A DNA stretch of 18,868 nt from Tetmemena sp. SeJ-2015 (taxonomy: Eukaryota; Ciliophora; Spirotrichea; Sporadotrichida; Oxytrichidae), in the NCBI GenBank assembly GCA_027382625.1, contig JAJKFJ010005615.1:1-18868 (forward strand). Reading direction: 5' to 3'. Both the position numbers and the translations under genes were made by a program. Shown in pieces: positions 8,312 to 15,234 of this stretch (the first letter of the stretch is position 1; each line of letters opens with the position of its first letter). Under the pieces are notes generated by a model. The model made no database searches and was not told the DNA's origin. It saw nothing but the letters and a program-made list of their open reading frames with translations.

Positions 8312-9699
8312 TCATTCGTCGTCCTCCTTGTCCTCCTCCTCGTTCTGCTCTTGGATGGTGTTACTGACCATGTTGATCTTATTGTCCTACTTCTTCTTGT
8401 TGAAGAAATTCTTGAGGGAGTTCTTGAGTCCACCCATCTTCTTCGAATCCACCTTAGTAATAGAACTGGTTGCGTCTGTTTGAGCAGAAGCACCTGTGGC
8501 CTTCTGGAAGTCAGCAAATATCTTCTGGAAGTTTAGGAGCTCCTCGTTGTCTAGGACTCTCTTAGCGTGGTTCATGATAGTCTGGAATTTCTCGAAGTGC
8601 TTTATCTCCAGCAGGAAGAGCAAGTAGTTCTTCAAGATCTACTTGTTACCTGGGTTGATGTTAATACCCTCCTCGAATCTAAAGTTAAAGTTATTATAAA
8701 GTTTGAATGAGATAATAATATAGGTGAATGCAAGCTTAGCATAGTCATTGTATTGGATGCGAGAGAGCACAATAGCCAAGTTGCAGAGCGCATCCTCATC
8801 ATTCAAGTCTATCTCCAGTGCTTCAAGGTAGAGGATGGCTGCCTACTCGTACTTGCTCTGCAACTGGTAAATGTTTCCAAGATTAAATATCACCCACATG
8901 CATCACACTTTAAATTAAAATTAAGATTAATCCTGGCAGCAGGCTCAGAATGAGGGTTCTAGGTCATAACATCTTCTAAAATTGTGATAGCTCTATCGTA
9001 GTCTCCCATCTCTTTGTAAGCAAGTGCCATGTCTATCTTAGCGTTGTAGTTTCTTGGGTTCTTCTAAAGAGCCTGGTTCAAGTAGTTCATAAAAGAAATG
9101 TATTAGAGATTATAAAAGTTGAGTGACTCATTGAACTCTCCCAGTTCAAAAAGACAGAGTCCAATGTTGCAGAGGCAATGATCTTGATCTTACTACTTGA
9201 GTGCTAATGCTTTCTTGTTGAACTCCATGCAGTTTTTAAAATCGCTGTAAATCATGGCGATGCGAGCCGCCTCCTCATAGATCTCCCAGCTAGTCTGCAT
9301 GTCTGCGCTAACCTGAAGATAAGAGTTTAAGCTTTGATAGAACCTACAAGGTTGATGAATTGCTTGGCCTCTGTGAAGTAAGCGTTCTCAGTGAGTCTGC
9401 GAGAGAGCACCACTATGTTGTGGATGAGTTCTTTCTCATCAGAGAATGCCTCGACTACCTGTATATATAACTTGTTCACGTTCTTGTTGTTCTAAATGAA
9501 CTGGAAGTATAACTTATCCTGGTCTGTCAACTGCCCGAGCAAGTTCTCAAGCACGTTGTTGTTCCCGATCTAAATGCAATTGAGTCAGCACACAACATCT
9601 TGGGTTAAGAATGGAAATGCCACCTACTTAGGAAAGTTTGGAAGAGATGTTGTTTGCAATTGGAGCTCTAAGCCCTGATCTATCTGAAGCTTCTGTCAT
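8312..9699 (-). CDS. Tetratricopeptide-repeat protein, BBS4-like
   Basis: The start ATG is at 9699-9697 (MTEASDRSGLRAPI) and the stop TGA at 8314-8312. Removing two introns and three IESs leaves exactly 389 codons, 388 residues. From about residue 85 to 330 there are consecutive TPR helices. Examples are CLCNIGLCLFELGEFNESLN, ALQKNPRNYNAKIDMALAYK, YDRAITILEDVMTQNPHSEP, ARINLGNIYQLQSKYEQAAI and ALCNLAIVLSRIQYNDYAKL, showing the usual A/G-aromatic pattern and the Pro after helix B. The C-terminus is Lys-rich (NSLKNFFNKKK), then acidic (EEEDKEDDE). Repeat spacing and the last repeats resemble BBS4, a BBSome subunit in ciliary membrane traffic, but other TPR proteins remain possible. It lies just upstream of the CFAP97-like gene in the same orientation, which supports a ciliary theme. 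Confidence 0.82.
8679..8729 (-). other. Inferred IES, pointer ATTC (TPR gene)
   Basis: 51 bp between in-phase ATTC repeats (GAAT at 8675-8678 and 8726-8729 on plus). Removal joins DYAKLAF to EEGININPGNK, giving normal TPR length. The insert is otherwise open, so the evidence is repeat plus family spacing. Confidence 0.68.
8887..8930 (-). other. Inferred IES, 8-bp pointer TTAATCTT (TPR gene)
   Basis: 44 bp between TTAATCTT repeats (AAGATTAA at 8879-8886 and 8923-8930 on plus). Removal corrects the frame and joins EPAARINL to GNIYQLQSKYEQ, a canonical TPR helix. This is the second-longest pointer inferred in the window. Confidence 0.88.
9088..9120 (-). other. Inferred IES, pointer AACT (TPR gene)
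   Basis: 33 bp between in-phase AACT repeats (AGTT at 9084-9087 and 9117-9120 on plus). Removal restores TPR spacing: EFNESLN joined to YLNQALQKNP. There are no GT-AG ends. Confidence 0.75.
9313..9347 (-). other. Intron 2 of the TPR gene (35 nt)
   Basis: GTAGGT...CTTATCTTCAG, a clear 3' splice signal. Joining gives AKQFINLVSADMQTSWEIYE in frame. A CTT direct repeat would also keep frame with one extra Gln, so an IES cannot be wholly excluded. Confidence 0.7.
9570..9627 (-). other. Intron 1 of the TPR gene (58 nt)
   Basis: GTAGGT...TTTAG, phase 0, joins NNISSKLSQ to IGNNNVLENLL. Without its removal the frame meets a TAA-coded Gln and then shifts out of the TPR frame. The GT-AG ends and pyrimidine-poor but AT-rich body suit a ciliate intron. 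Confidence 0.75.
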
Positions 9700-10678
9700 T
9701 TTAGTGCCTCTTCTTAATCCCTAAATATATAAAGTTTAGTTGGGTTGAGAATGCACAATTTGCTAGTGAAAGAGAAATAGAGATAGTACTTTTTTTGTAG
9801 TCTGTATATGATAATTATAGAATCTTATTGCAGACTTAAACTCTACTTTATGATTACTTTTGAATTTTATTGTAACCAAATTAGGTCAAAATTGGTTGCA
9901 AATAACTGCTTTTGGTTTAATATTTTGATGAATTTATGTTGAAACTTACTCTCAGGTTGACTTCCATTTTGAACTTAAAATAGCTTTAATTTGTGATAAT
10001 CTTATCCCTTCTCTCTTTTATTTTACTTTTCTCTTCCTATCAAACAAATAATCATTAAATAAAAAAATATATAATATTATTTTTAACTATAGGATGGATA
10101 AGAATGCAGAATCGGGGATAAGAAATATTTGAGATAAATTTACTTGCAAACTATAATTTACGACCTGATCCTCAGAAGGTTAACGCCTAGATGAGTCATT
10201 CTTTTTTATTAATACCAAATTTCGAATCTAATTGAAATATTTTAATAAATAAGATGATTAGGAAAATTAATTCGCTGCAGAATAGTTTGAAAATAAATAA
10301 GGAATGTTCAGAAAATGTGAAAATCAAGACTGATACAGTAAGTCTCAAAAGTACGCTCTTAAAGATCATGGTAGTTATTTATCTAGAGATGTTTTTAATT
10401 TATTCTTTCATGCTAACACAATTAAATCTCTTTTTAATTTCTGTTCCATTCATATTCTACCTATAAGGTGGGTGGGGTGAATATTAATGTGTACTTTTGT
10501 GAGATTATTTCGACCAAATTAAGTGTGTGAGAATTATAAATCAATTAATAAATTACGTGGTCATTCCTATTAGCGCAGCACACAGGAGACAATCACAATA
10601 GCAAATTCCCAATTGCCCATTTACATAATTGACCGAAATAACCTAAATCCAAAAAATCAATCTCAAGAATAACAAACC
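9700..10678. other. Divergent intergenic region
   Basis: It separates the minus-strand TPR gene from the plus-strand oxidoreductase array. The minus strand has ATGGAAGTCAACCTGAGA before GTAAGT near 9965, which could be a tiny upstream exon or chance. The plus frame 10254-10466 is AT-rich and unconvincing. A copy of the array's shared motif, inverted, lies at 10551-10559. No other gene is seen. Confidence 0.45.
10551..10559 (-). promoter_or_regulatory. Shared upstream motif CACGTAATT, copy 1
   Basis: AATTACGTG on plus is the inverse of the motif found upstream of the other copies. It lies about 120 bp before the copy 1 ATG. GACCAAA, also shared by all four copies, is at 10512-10518. Confidence 0.45.
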
Positions 10679-12622
10679 ATGGGGAATAAGAATTAAATCT
10701 AATCACATAGGAATAAGTCACTGGTGATAGTGGGATATTTCAATTTATTATATGAGTATTATATATTTGGGAGGGTCTTATGCTGGTTTCCAGTTAGCGC
10801 AATAGTTATGGGATATTTTCGACGTAACGATAATTGACGCGAAAGAGTATTTCGAGTGCACTAGCAAACAAAATTAGAAACAATTTATTATCTATATGCA
10901 ATTATTTGCACGACAATGGCTTTGAAGGTAAACGCCCTCAACCCCATGTGGTTCGAAAAGTACAGTATCAAGTTCCAGAAGGTAGAGACTCTAAATTAAC
11001 TCAAATTTGTCTTCATCCAAGCAAAACTAACAAAAGTAGCACCTAACCTCATCACCTATAATCATATCAGAATTTAAGTTCTTCTTGACCTTTGATATAA
11101 AATCTTTGTTGTATGTGAAGATCGAGGAGGATGGGAGTGGTCGCACCTTTTAAATGAAATTCGACTATCTAGTGCTTGCCACAGGCTCTTCTTATGCTAA
11201 TAATTGGAAAAGCCATACAAGTTTAAGTCCTCTTATTGTAGTACATCTTAGTTTTTAAGTTTAACCCTTAATCAGAGGAGGGAATCTTATGAATTGATAG
11301 TCTCAATTTTTCATATGATCTTTATTTAAGAATCAATTCAAGAGTTCTATTAGCAGATCCAGGAGTCAGAGAGTATTCTTATTGTGGGTGCTGGCTCAAC
11401 TGGTATAGAAACTGTGTGCGAGCTTGCAAACTTCTACCCTAAGAAGAAATTTGGAATAGTCTTAAAAGGAAGTAGACTCGTCCCAAAGAGTGGGAATATA
11501 AAAGCACACTATATCCTAGAAGAGTATTTGGAAGCTAAGAGAATCAAAATCCACTATATTCTTAATTTAAAAGCTTTCCTTTATTTTTCAGTTAGAAATT
11601 TATGCATTAACTGAGAATTTATGTAAAGTATTAAATATAAATAGTGTATTTCTTGATAGAATCTAAGCCAATAAGTTGAAATGTATTAAAACTTTAAGTT
11701 TAATTTAACTTCTCAGTTTCTTTGTATACCTGCCATAATAAGACCTATAAAAAGGAACTATTTTAAGAATACGACCACGTCATTCACTGTACGGGTCCAA
11801 CATTTTGAAAAAGAGTGAAATCTAAATCTTTATTCTATAATTGTACATACCACACTGGGTATATGAAGGATTACTATTCTGCTTGTCTAGCCCCAACGGG
11901 AGAAATATTTGTGAATGATCATCTGCAGATCACTTACAGAGACCCAGTGAGTAAGCGTAACCCTCCCCCAGCAGCACAGAACATATTCGCAATAGGAGAT
12001 GTGGCCAGAACATCTCGTAGGATGGAAAAAGTAATTGTCTCGATATTCATCTAAGCGCCCAAACTTGCATAAAATATTCTAGCTGTTGCCAATCCATTAA
12101 ATTATACATCTTTATTTATATATGAAGATTATTTGTACATTATTAATCTATGATTGTAAATGGAAAGCCACCCACAGCTACACTATCATACTCCAATCCT
12201 CGTGTATAAATGCTGTAACTGGGACTGGGTGAAGGCTTATCCTTATTAAAAGAATCTTATTAAATTTAAGTTTAAAAGCGTTTTTCATGATAATGATGTT
12301 CAATAAGCACGCGACAATTGGCCCACTCGTTGCCTAAAATAAAATACTGCTCTCGAATGAGTAGATGAGCATAATGAAGGGAAGCGAATCTGCTGTCCGT
12401 GATCGCTATAAGCGAATAAGCAACTTTTATAGCTTTTGGTGCTGCCTGCGCTTTTTATGTTGTTGCTGTCCCTGCTCATAGCAAGTGCTGAATATCGAAT
12501 AAGAGGATGAAGAAAGACATAAGGAAGTCTACAGGAAAGATAGCACATTTAAGGAAATGTAAACTATGTATAAGTAGAGGGAAAGACAGGGCACTCAAAC
12601 TGAAAGAGAGCTTTTAAAGTGA
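10679..12622 (+). CDS. AIFM2/FSP1-like NAD(P)H:quinone oxidoreductase, copy 1
   Basis: Start ATG 10679, stop TGA 12620-12622. Removing eight inferred IESs and one intron leaves exactly 454 codons, 453 residues. The FAD-binding Rossmann motif is LVIVGGSYAGFQLAQQLWD near residue 15, followed by TIIDAKEYFE. The FAD/substrate strand is FDYLVLATGSSY. The NAD(P)H Rossmann motif is ILIVGAGSTGIETVCELA, keeping the Glu that follows GxG in FSP1. The second FAD motif is QNIFAIGDVART. This order defines the AIF/FSP1 family of flavoproteins, which pass electrons from NAD(P)H to quinones. MGNK at the start is a likely N-myristoylation signal, as in FSP1. A Cys cluster (CCLRFLCCCCPC), probably palmitoylated, is followed by a charged tail of about 45 residues that copies 2 and 3 lack. 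It is the first of the tandem array. Confidence 0.85.
10736..10772 (+). other. Inferred IES, pointer TGGGA (copy 1)
   Basis: 37 bp between TGGGA repeats at 10731-10735 and 10768-10772. It interrupts the FAD motif; removal gives LVIVGGSYAGF. A GT-AG intron cannot do this. Confidence 0.85.
10862..10911 (+). other. Inferred IES, pointer TGCAC (copy 1)
   Basis: 50 bp between TGCAC repeats at 10857-10861 and 10907-10911. Removal joins DAKEYFECT to TMALKVNALNPM and shifts to the frame that encodes the rest of the domain. Confidence 0.8.
11060..11114 (+). other. Inferred IES, pointer TAT (copy 1)
   Basis: 55 bp between TAT repeats at 11057-11059 and 11112-11114. Removal joins LTKVAPNLITY to VKIEEDGSG in frame. 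The short pointer makes the exact ends less sure. Confidence 0.65.
11221..11330 (+). other. Intron of copy 1 (110 nt), position shared with copies 2 and 3
   Basis: GTTTAAG...TTTAAG in phase 1, eleven codons after the ATG of LATG. It joins NNWKSHT to KSIQEFYQQIQESE. Copies 2 and 3 have a phase-1 GT-AG intron at the same place to within one codon, which supports splicing, not elimination. Confidence 0.7.
11559..11737 (+). other. Inferred IES, pointer ATA (copy 1)
   Basis: 179 bp between ATA at 11556-11558 and 11735-11737. Removal joins RIKIHYN to KTYKKELFQEYDHV, aligning with the other copies. It is among the longest IESs here. Confidence 0.65.
11804..11848 (+). other. Inferred IES, pointer ACAT (copy 1)
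   Basis: 45 bp between ACAT at 11800-11803 and 11845-11848. It carries an in-frame TGA. Removal gives HCTGPTYHTGYMKDYY, exactly the same length as the matching stretch of copy 2. Confidence 0.85.
12032..12055 (+). other. Inferred IES, pointer AAG (copy 1)
   Basis: 24 bp between AAG at 12029-12031 and 12053-12055. It looks like a GTAATT...CTAAG intron, but splicing (25 nt) would break the frame. Removal by pointer gives SRRMEKAPKLAQNILAVAN. Confidence 0.7.
12094..12161 (+). other. Inferred IES, pointer AAT (copy 1)
   Basis: 68 bp between AAT at 12091-12093 and 12159-12161. It contains an in-frame TGA. Removal joins NILAVAN to GKPPTATLSYSN. Confidence 0.65.
12251..12264 (+). other. Tentative 14-bp IES, pointer CTTATTAAA (copy 1)
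   Basis: CTTATTAAA is repeated at 12242-12250 and 12256-12264, a 14-bp period. Removing one unit shifts to the frame that runs without TGA to the Cys-rich tail and stop. It is unusually short for an IES. A different junction in 12235-12290 or a real frameshift is possible. Confidence 0.45.
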
Positions 12623-13171
12623 AGTCAAATATACTGATAGAACAACTAAAGCCACCTTAATGCTTAATAAGTGCTGACTCTAAGATGAAGTAATAATCTT
12701 TTAAACTACGTGAACAGAAATCGTATAAATAAAGTAAATGTGTAAATCATCATAATGACAAATAGTAGTATTCAAATCATAAATAAGACTTTTAAACGAT
12801 ATATATACAAGAAGCAAGCACGTATTTATTGTTTCAAAGATAATTTTCCTATTGTTGAACATGGCAAAGGTTTGAATTAAAAATTTCTTTCTTTGAGTAC
12901 AAAATAAAGTTGTATCAAAACTTAATAAGAAATCTGTTTAGAAAGAAATAACAGAGGAGTAAAAATAGAGCTGAGATTAATTACGTGTACTTGACAAAAC
13001 TTTTATTTTAGGGATCTAATATTTGTGATGGAATAACGTTTAAATTTGGGATGAAGTTGATTGAGTGAGTTTTTTAAGAGTTTTAAGGTTTGTCTTATCT
13101 CACATTATAGTTTATTATATATTTTGACCAAATCACCTCTTTAAGTCATTGATCCATTGCACAACTCACAG
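12623..13171 (+). promoter_or_regulatory. Spacer between copies 1 and 2 with shared motifs
   Basis: No coding frame is evident. The inverted shared motif TAATTACGTGT is at 12978-12988, about 185 bp before the copy 2 ATG. TTTGACCAAA lies at 13123-13132, much closer to the ATG than in copies 3 and 4. Confidence 0.45.
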
Positions 13172-14685
13172 ATGGGAAACAACGTACCAGTGGCTGCTCA
13201 CAAAGATAAAACTGTAGTCATAGTGGGAGGCTCTTATGCGGGATGGGGCATCGCTCAAATGCTCTGGGACAACTTCAACGTGATCATAATAGATGCCAAC
13301 GACTACTTCCAAATGACGCCAGGTGTGATCAGAGCTCCCGCTTAAGAAGACTTTATTGACTTTGTTCTACAGCCGTTTTCAAAGGCAATCAAAGCCTACC
13401 CAGGAAAGTTTACATTCTTAAATGTGCAGTGAATAATGGATGATTCAAATTTTTTATTCAAACAAGGATTCTGCACGGAGGTGTAGAAGAACGCTGTGCT
13501 GATCCAAACTCTATACGGAAACTAGGAGCAAGTAAACTTTGACTACTTGGTTATTGCAACAGGCGCTTCCTATAAATCCTTCATCAAGGAAGAAAGTTCA
13601 AAGTGCTTTAATTTGATTTAAATGTGTTATGAATTGTAGCTTTTCAATTGAAGAGAGAAAGAAGAATCTTGTGGAGTACACTAGGAAGGTGCAAGCTGCT
13701 TAATCTGTGTTAGTGGTTGGAGCAGGAGTAGTGGGAGTGGAACTCATGGGTGAGCTCGCACATTCTTACCCAGACAAGAAGCTGGGCATCTGTCTTAGAG
13801 GAAATCGTCTACTGCCTCTCTTCCCTACGAAGGCTCACACATTGACTGAGAGACTCTTCAGAGAGAAGATTTGTAAGTTCTGTTTAATAGAAAAATATAT
13901 CTATTTAAGAATGTAAACATCCACTATAACAGTCCCTACTCGACTTCTAGCTCAGAGCTCTCACAGTACGAGATGATCATAAACTGCACTGGCCTAACTT
14001 TAAAAGAAATCTAAGCTCTCTTTATTAAGAAATATTTTGAAAATCTTTCAAGAGTGACTTCATGAAGAAGCACTTCTCAAACTGTGTGGATCCCACAGGC
14101 GAGATCTGGGTGAACAACTTACTTCAAATCTCTACTCAAGACCCCACTGTCAACCCTAATGCATAGTCACCTGCTCCACATATTTTCTATTAAGAAACCA
14201 TCTCAATAAATATATAGAGTTCTTAAAAAATTTCTGCCTTGGTGACATCAGTAAGACTCAGCTGACGAACACTAAGACCATCTTAGTCGCAAGAACGTTT
14301 ATCCCCTACGTCTACAAGAACATAATGCAGCATGCTGCTGGGCTACAGCCTGCCTTCACCATCCCATCCTCTCTCCCCTTTATAGTACTGGCTTCTGTAG
14401 GGCCTGAGGTCGCATTAATGACCATTAACGGCATGGTCATGCTTCAAAAGGATGGTGCAAAGTAGAAGGTTGAGTGGGCTCAAGATATAAGCTTAATTTA
14501 TCATGCCACACTAAGGTGATTATAATTTAGACATGGTTGATATCATGAACGGTGACTCCGCAAAAGCCGTCAAGGGCTAGAATCAGGTAGCTTCTATCGC
14601 TTCAACCTTCAGTTGCATCACTTGCTGTTGTTTCTGCTGCGCATGCTCAAACTGCTTCACAGTTATTGAAAAGAGAAGGAGATGA
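13172..14685 (+). CDS. AIFM2/FSP1-like NAD(P)H:quinone oxidoreductase, copy 2
   Basis: Start ATG 13172 (MGNNVPVAAHKDK), stop TGA 14683-14685. Removing five IESs and one intron leaves exactly 408 codons, 407 residues. FAD motif: TVVIVGGSYAGWGIAQMLWD with IIIDANDYF. Middle strand: FDYLVIATGASY. NAD(P)H motif: VLVVGAGVVGVELMGELAHS. Second FAD motif: PHIFCLGDISKT. MGNN suggests N-myristoylation. The C-terminus has CITCCCFCCACSNC and ends FTVIEKRRR, so both ends of the protein may be lipid-anchored to a membrane. The 'SLGP/SVGP...NGMVM' block near the C-terminus is shared with copy 3. It lies 549 bp downstream of copy 1 and 549 bp upstream of copy 3. Confidence 0.88.
13418..13459 (+). other. Inferred IES, pointer ATTC (copy 2)
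   Basis: 42 bp between ATTC at 13414-13417 and 13456-13459, with an in-frame TGA inside. Removal gives KFTFKQGFCTEV, the same length as FSFIHGKATEV in copy 3 and FVFIQAKLTKV in copy 1. No GT-AG pair preserves the frame. Confidence 0.82.
13596..13653 (+). other. Intron of copy 2 (58 nt)
   Basis: GTTCAAAG...TTGAAG in phase 1, one codon off the intron position in copies 1 and 3. It joins YKSFIKEE to KRKKNLVEYTRKV. A GAAGA direct repeat could also explain the join, with one residue fewer. Confidence 0.65.
13870..13910 (+). other. Inferred IES, pointer AAGA (copy 2)
   Basis: 41 bp between AAGA at 13866-13869 and 13907-13910. Removal gives RLFREKNVNIHYNS, matching RFFRERNVNLHYNS in copy 3. The embedded GTAAGT is a decoy, because splicing there breaks the frame. 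Confidence 0.9.
14002..14048 (+). other. Inferred IES, pointer CTTT (copy 2)
   Basis: 47 bp between CTTT at 13998-14001 and 14045-14048. Removal gives INCTGLTFKSDFMKKHF, co-linear with copies 1 and 3. Confidence 0.85.
14189..14235 (+). other. Inferred IES, pointer TTTCT (copy 2)
   Basis: 47 bp between TTTCT at 14184-14188 and 14231-14235. It splits the second FAD motif; removal gives APHIFCLGDISKT. Confidence 0.9.
14490..14544 (+). other. Inferred IES, pointer GATAT (copy 2)
   Basis: 55 bp between GATAT at 14485-14489 and 14540-14544, with an in-frame TGA. Removal joins KVEWAQDI to MNGDSAKAVKG ahead of the Cys-rich tail. Confidence 0.85.
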
Positions 14686-15234
14686 GAGAGTCTGCCACAA
14701 GAGATATATAATGATGGAAAAATTATTTTATTCTCACAAGTTTAATATCAAATTTAAACTTTTATATAGTGATAGTATAGTCTATCCTCATTATAAAGAA
14801 TTCAAGAAAAAGGAATTAAGCTAAATTTTGAAGATGTTAAAGACTCATTATAATGAAGCAAGTTTGTTTCAATGCTTAAATTTTTTATTTCTCTTGAGTA
14901 TTTAACTATAATTTATGTGTGGAGGTGTGTAAATGTGCGCACGATTCGTTTAGTTAAAATTAATTTTCGGCCAAGAAGGCTACTTATTAATTTGTAGTTT
15001 AATTGACTTCATAGTATTGATTTGACCAAAAGGACACGTAATTAGCTTTTAATCGAAAATATATAAGGATTCACTCTCTTAATTGATTATTAGTATTAGT
15101 ATATTTTAAATTTCATAAAGCAAACTAGCAAACTTCTTCATAAAAGTATAACTCCAAATCTTCATCTCTAGAAATAAGTAAAAAACTTTTCTTTAAGGGA
15201 GTGCTAAATTTTAAATTTGTTGAATAAGTCAACA
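14686..15234 (+). promoter_or_regulatory. Spacer and upstream region of copy 3
   Basis: About 14998-15234 is recognisably similar to 18142-18353 upstream of copy 4. Shared landmarks in order are TTTAATTGACTTCAT, GATTTGACCAAAAG, ACACGTAATTAGC (15034-15046), an ATATATAAGG / ATATAAAA TATA-like stretch, and TTGAATAAGTCAACAATGGG at the start codon. The shared blocks mark likely promoter elements of recently duplicated genes. The 14686-14997 part shows no gene. Confidence 0.6.
15034..15044 (+). promoter_or_regulatory. Shared motif ACACGTAATTA, copy 3
   Basis: Direct orientation, about 190 bp before the copy 3 ATG, immediately after GACCAAA (15024-15030). An identical 11-mer lies upstream of copy 4. 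Confidence 0.5.

Noticed and set aside
8299..8517. Arg-rich minus frame opposite in phase to the TPR gene
   Set aside because: It is a shadow of the Lys/Glu-rich C-terminus of the TPR protein read out of frame.
12300..12548. Minus frame of 82 residues near the end of copy 1
   Set aside because: It is antisense to the Cys-rich tail of copy 1, which is supported by similarity to copies 2 and 3.
13427..13464. CA as pointer for the first IES of copy 2
   Set aside because: The ATTC repeat at 13414 and 13456 is longer and gives a product aligned without gaps to copies 1 and 3; CA adds two residues.
14161..14235. In-frame stops in copies 2 and 3 as signs of pseudogenes
   Set aside because: Every interruption is removed by a repeat-bounded excision that restores conserved motifs and an exact multiple of three overall.
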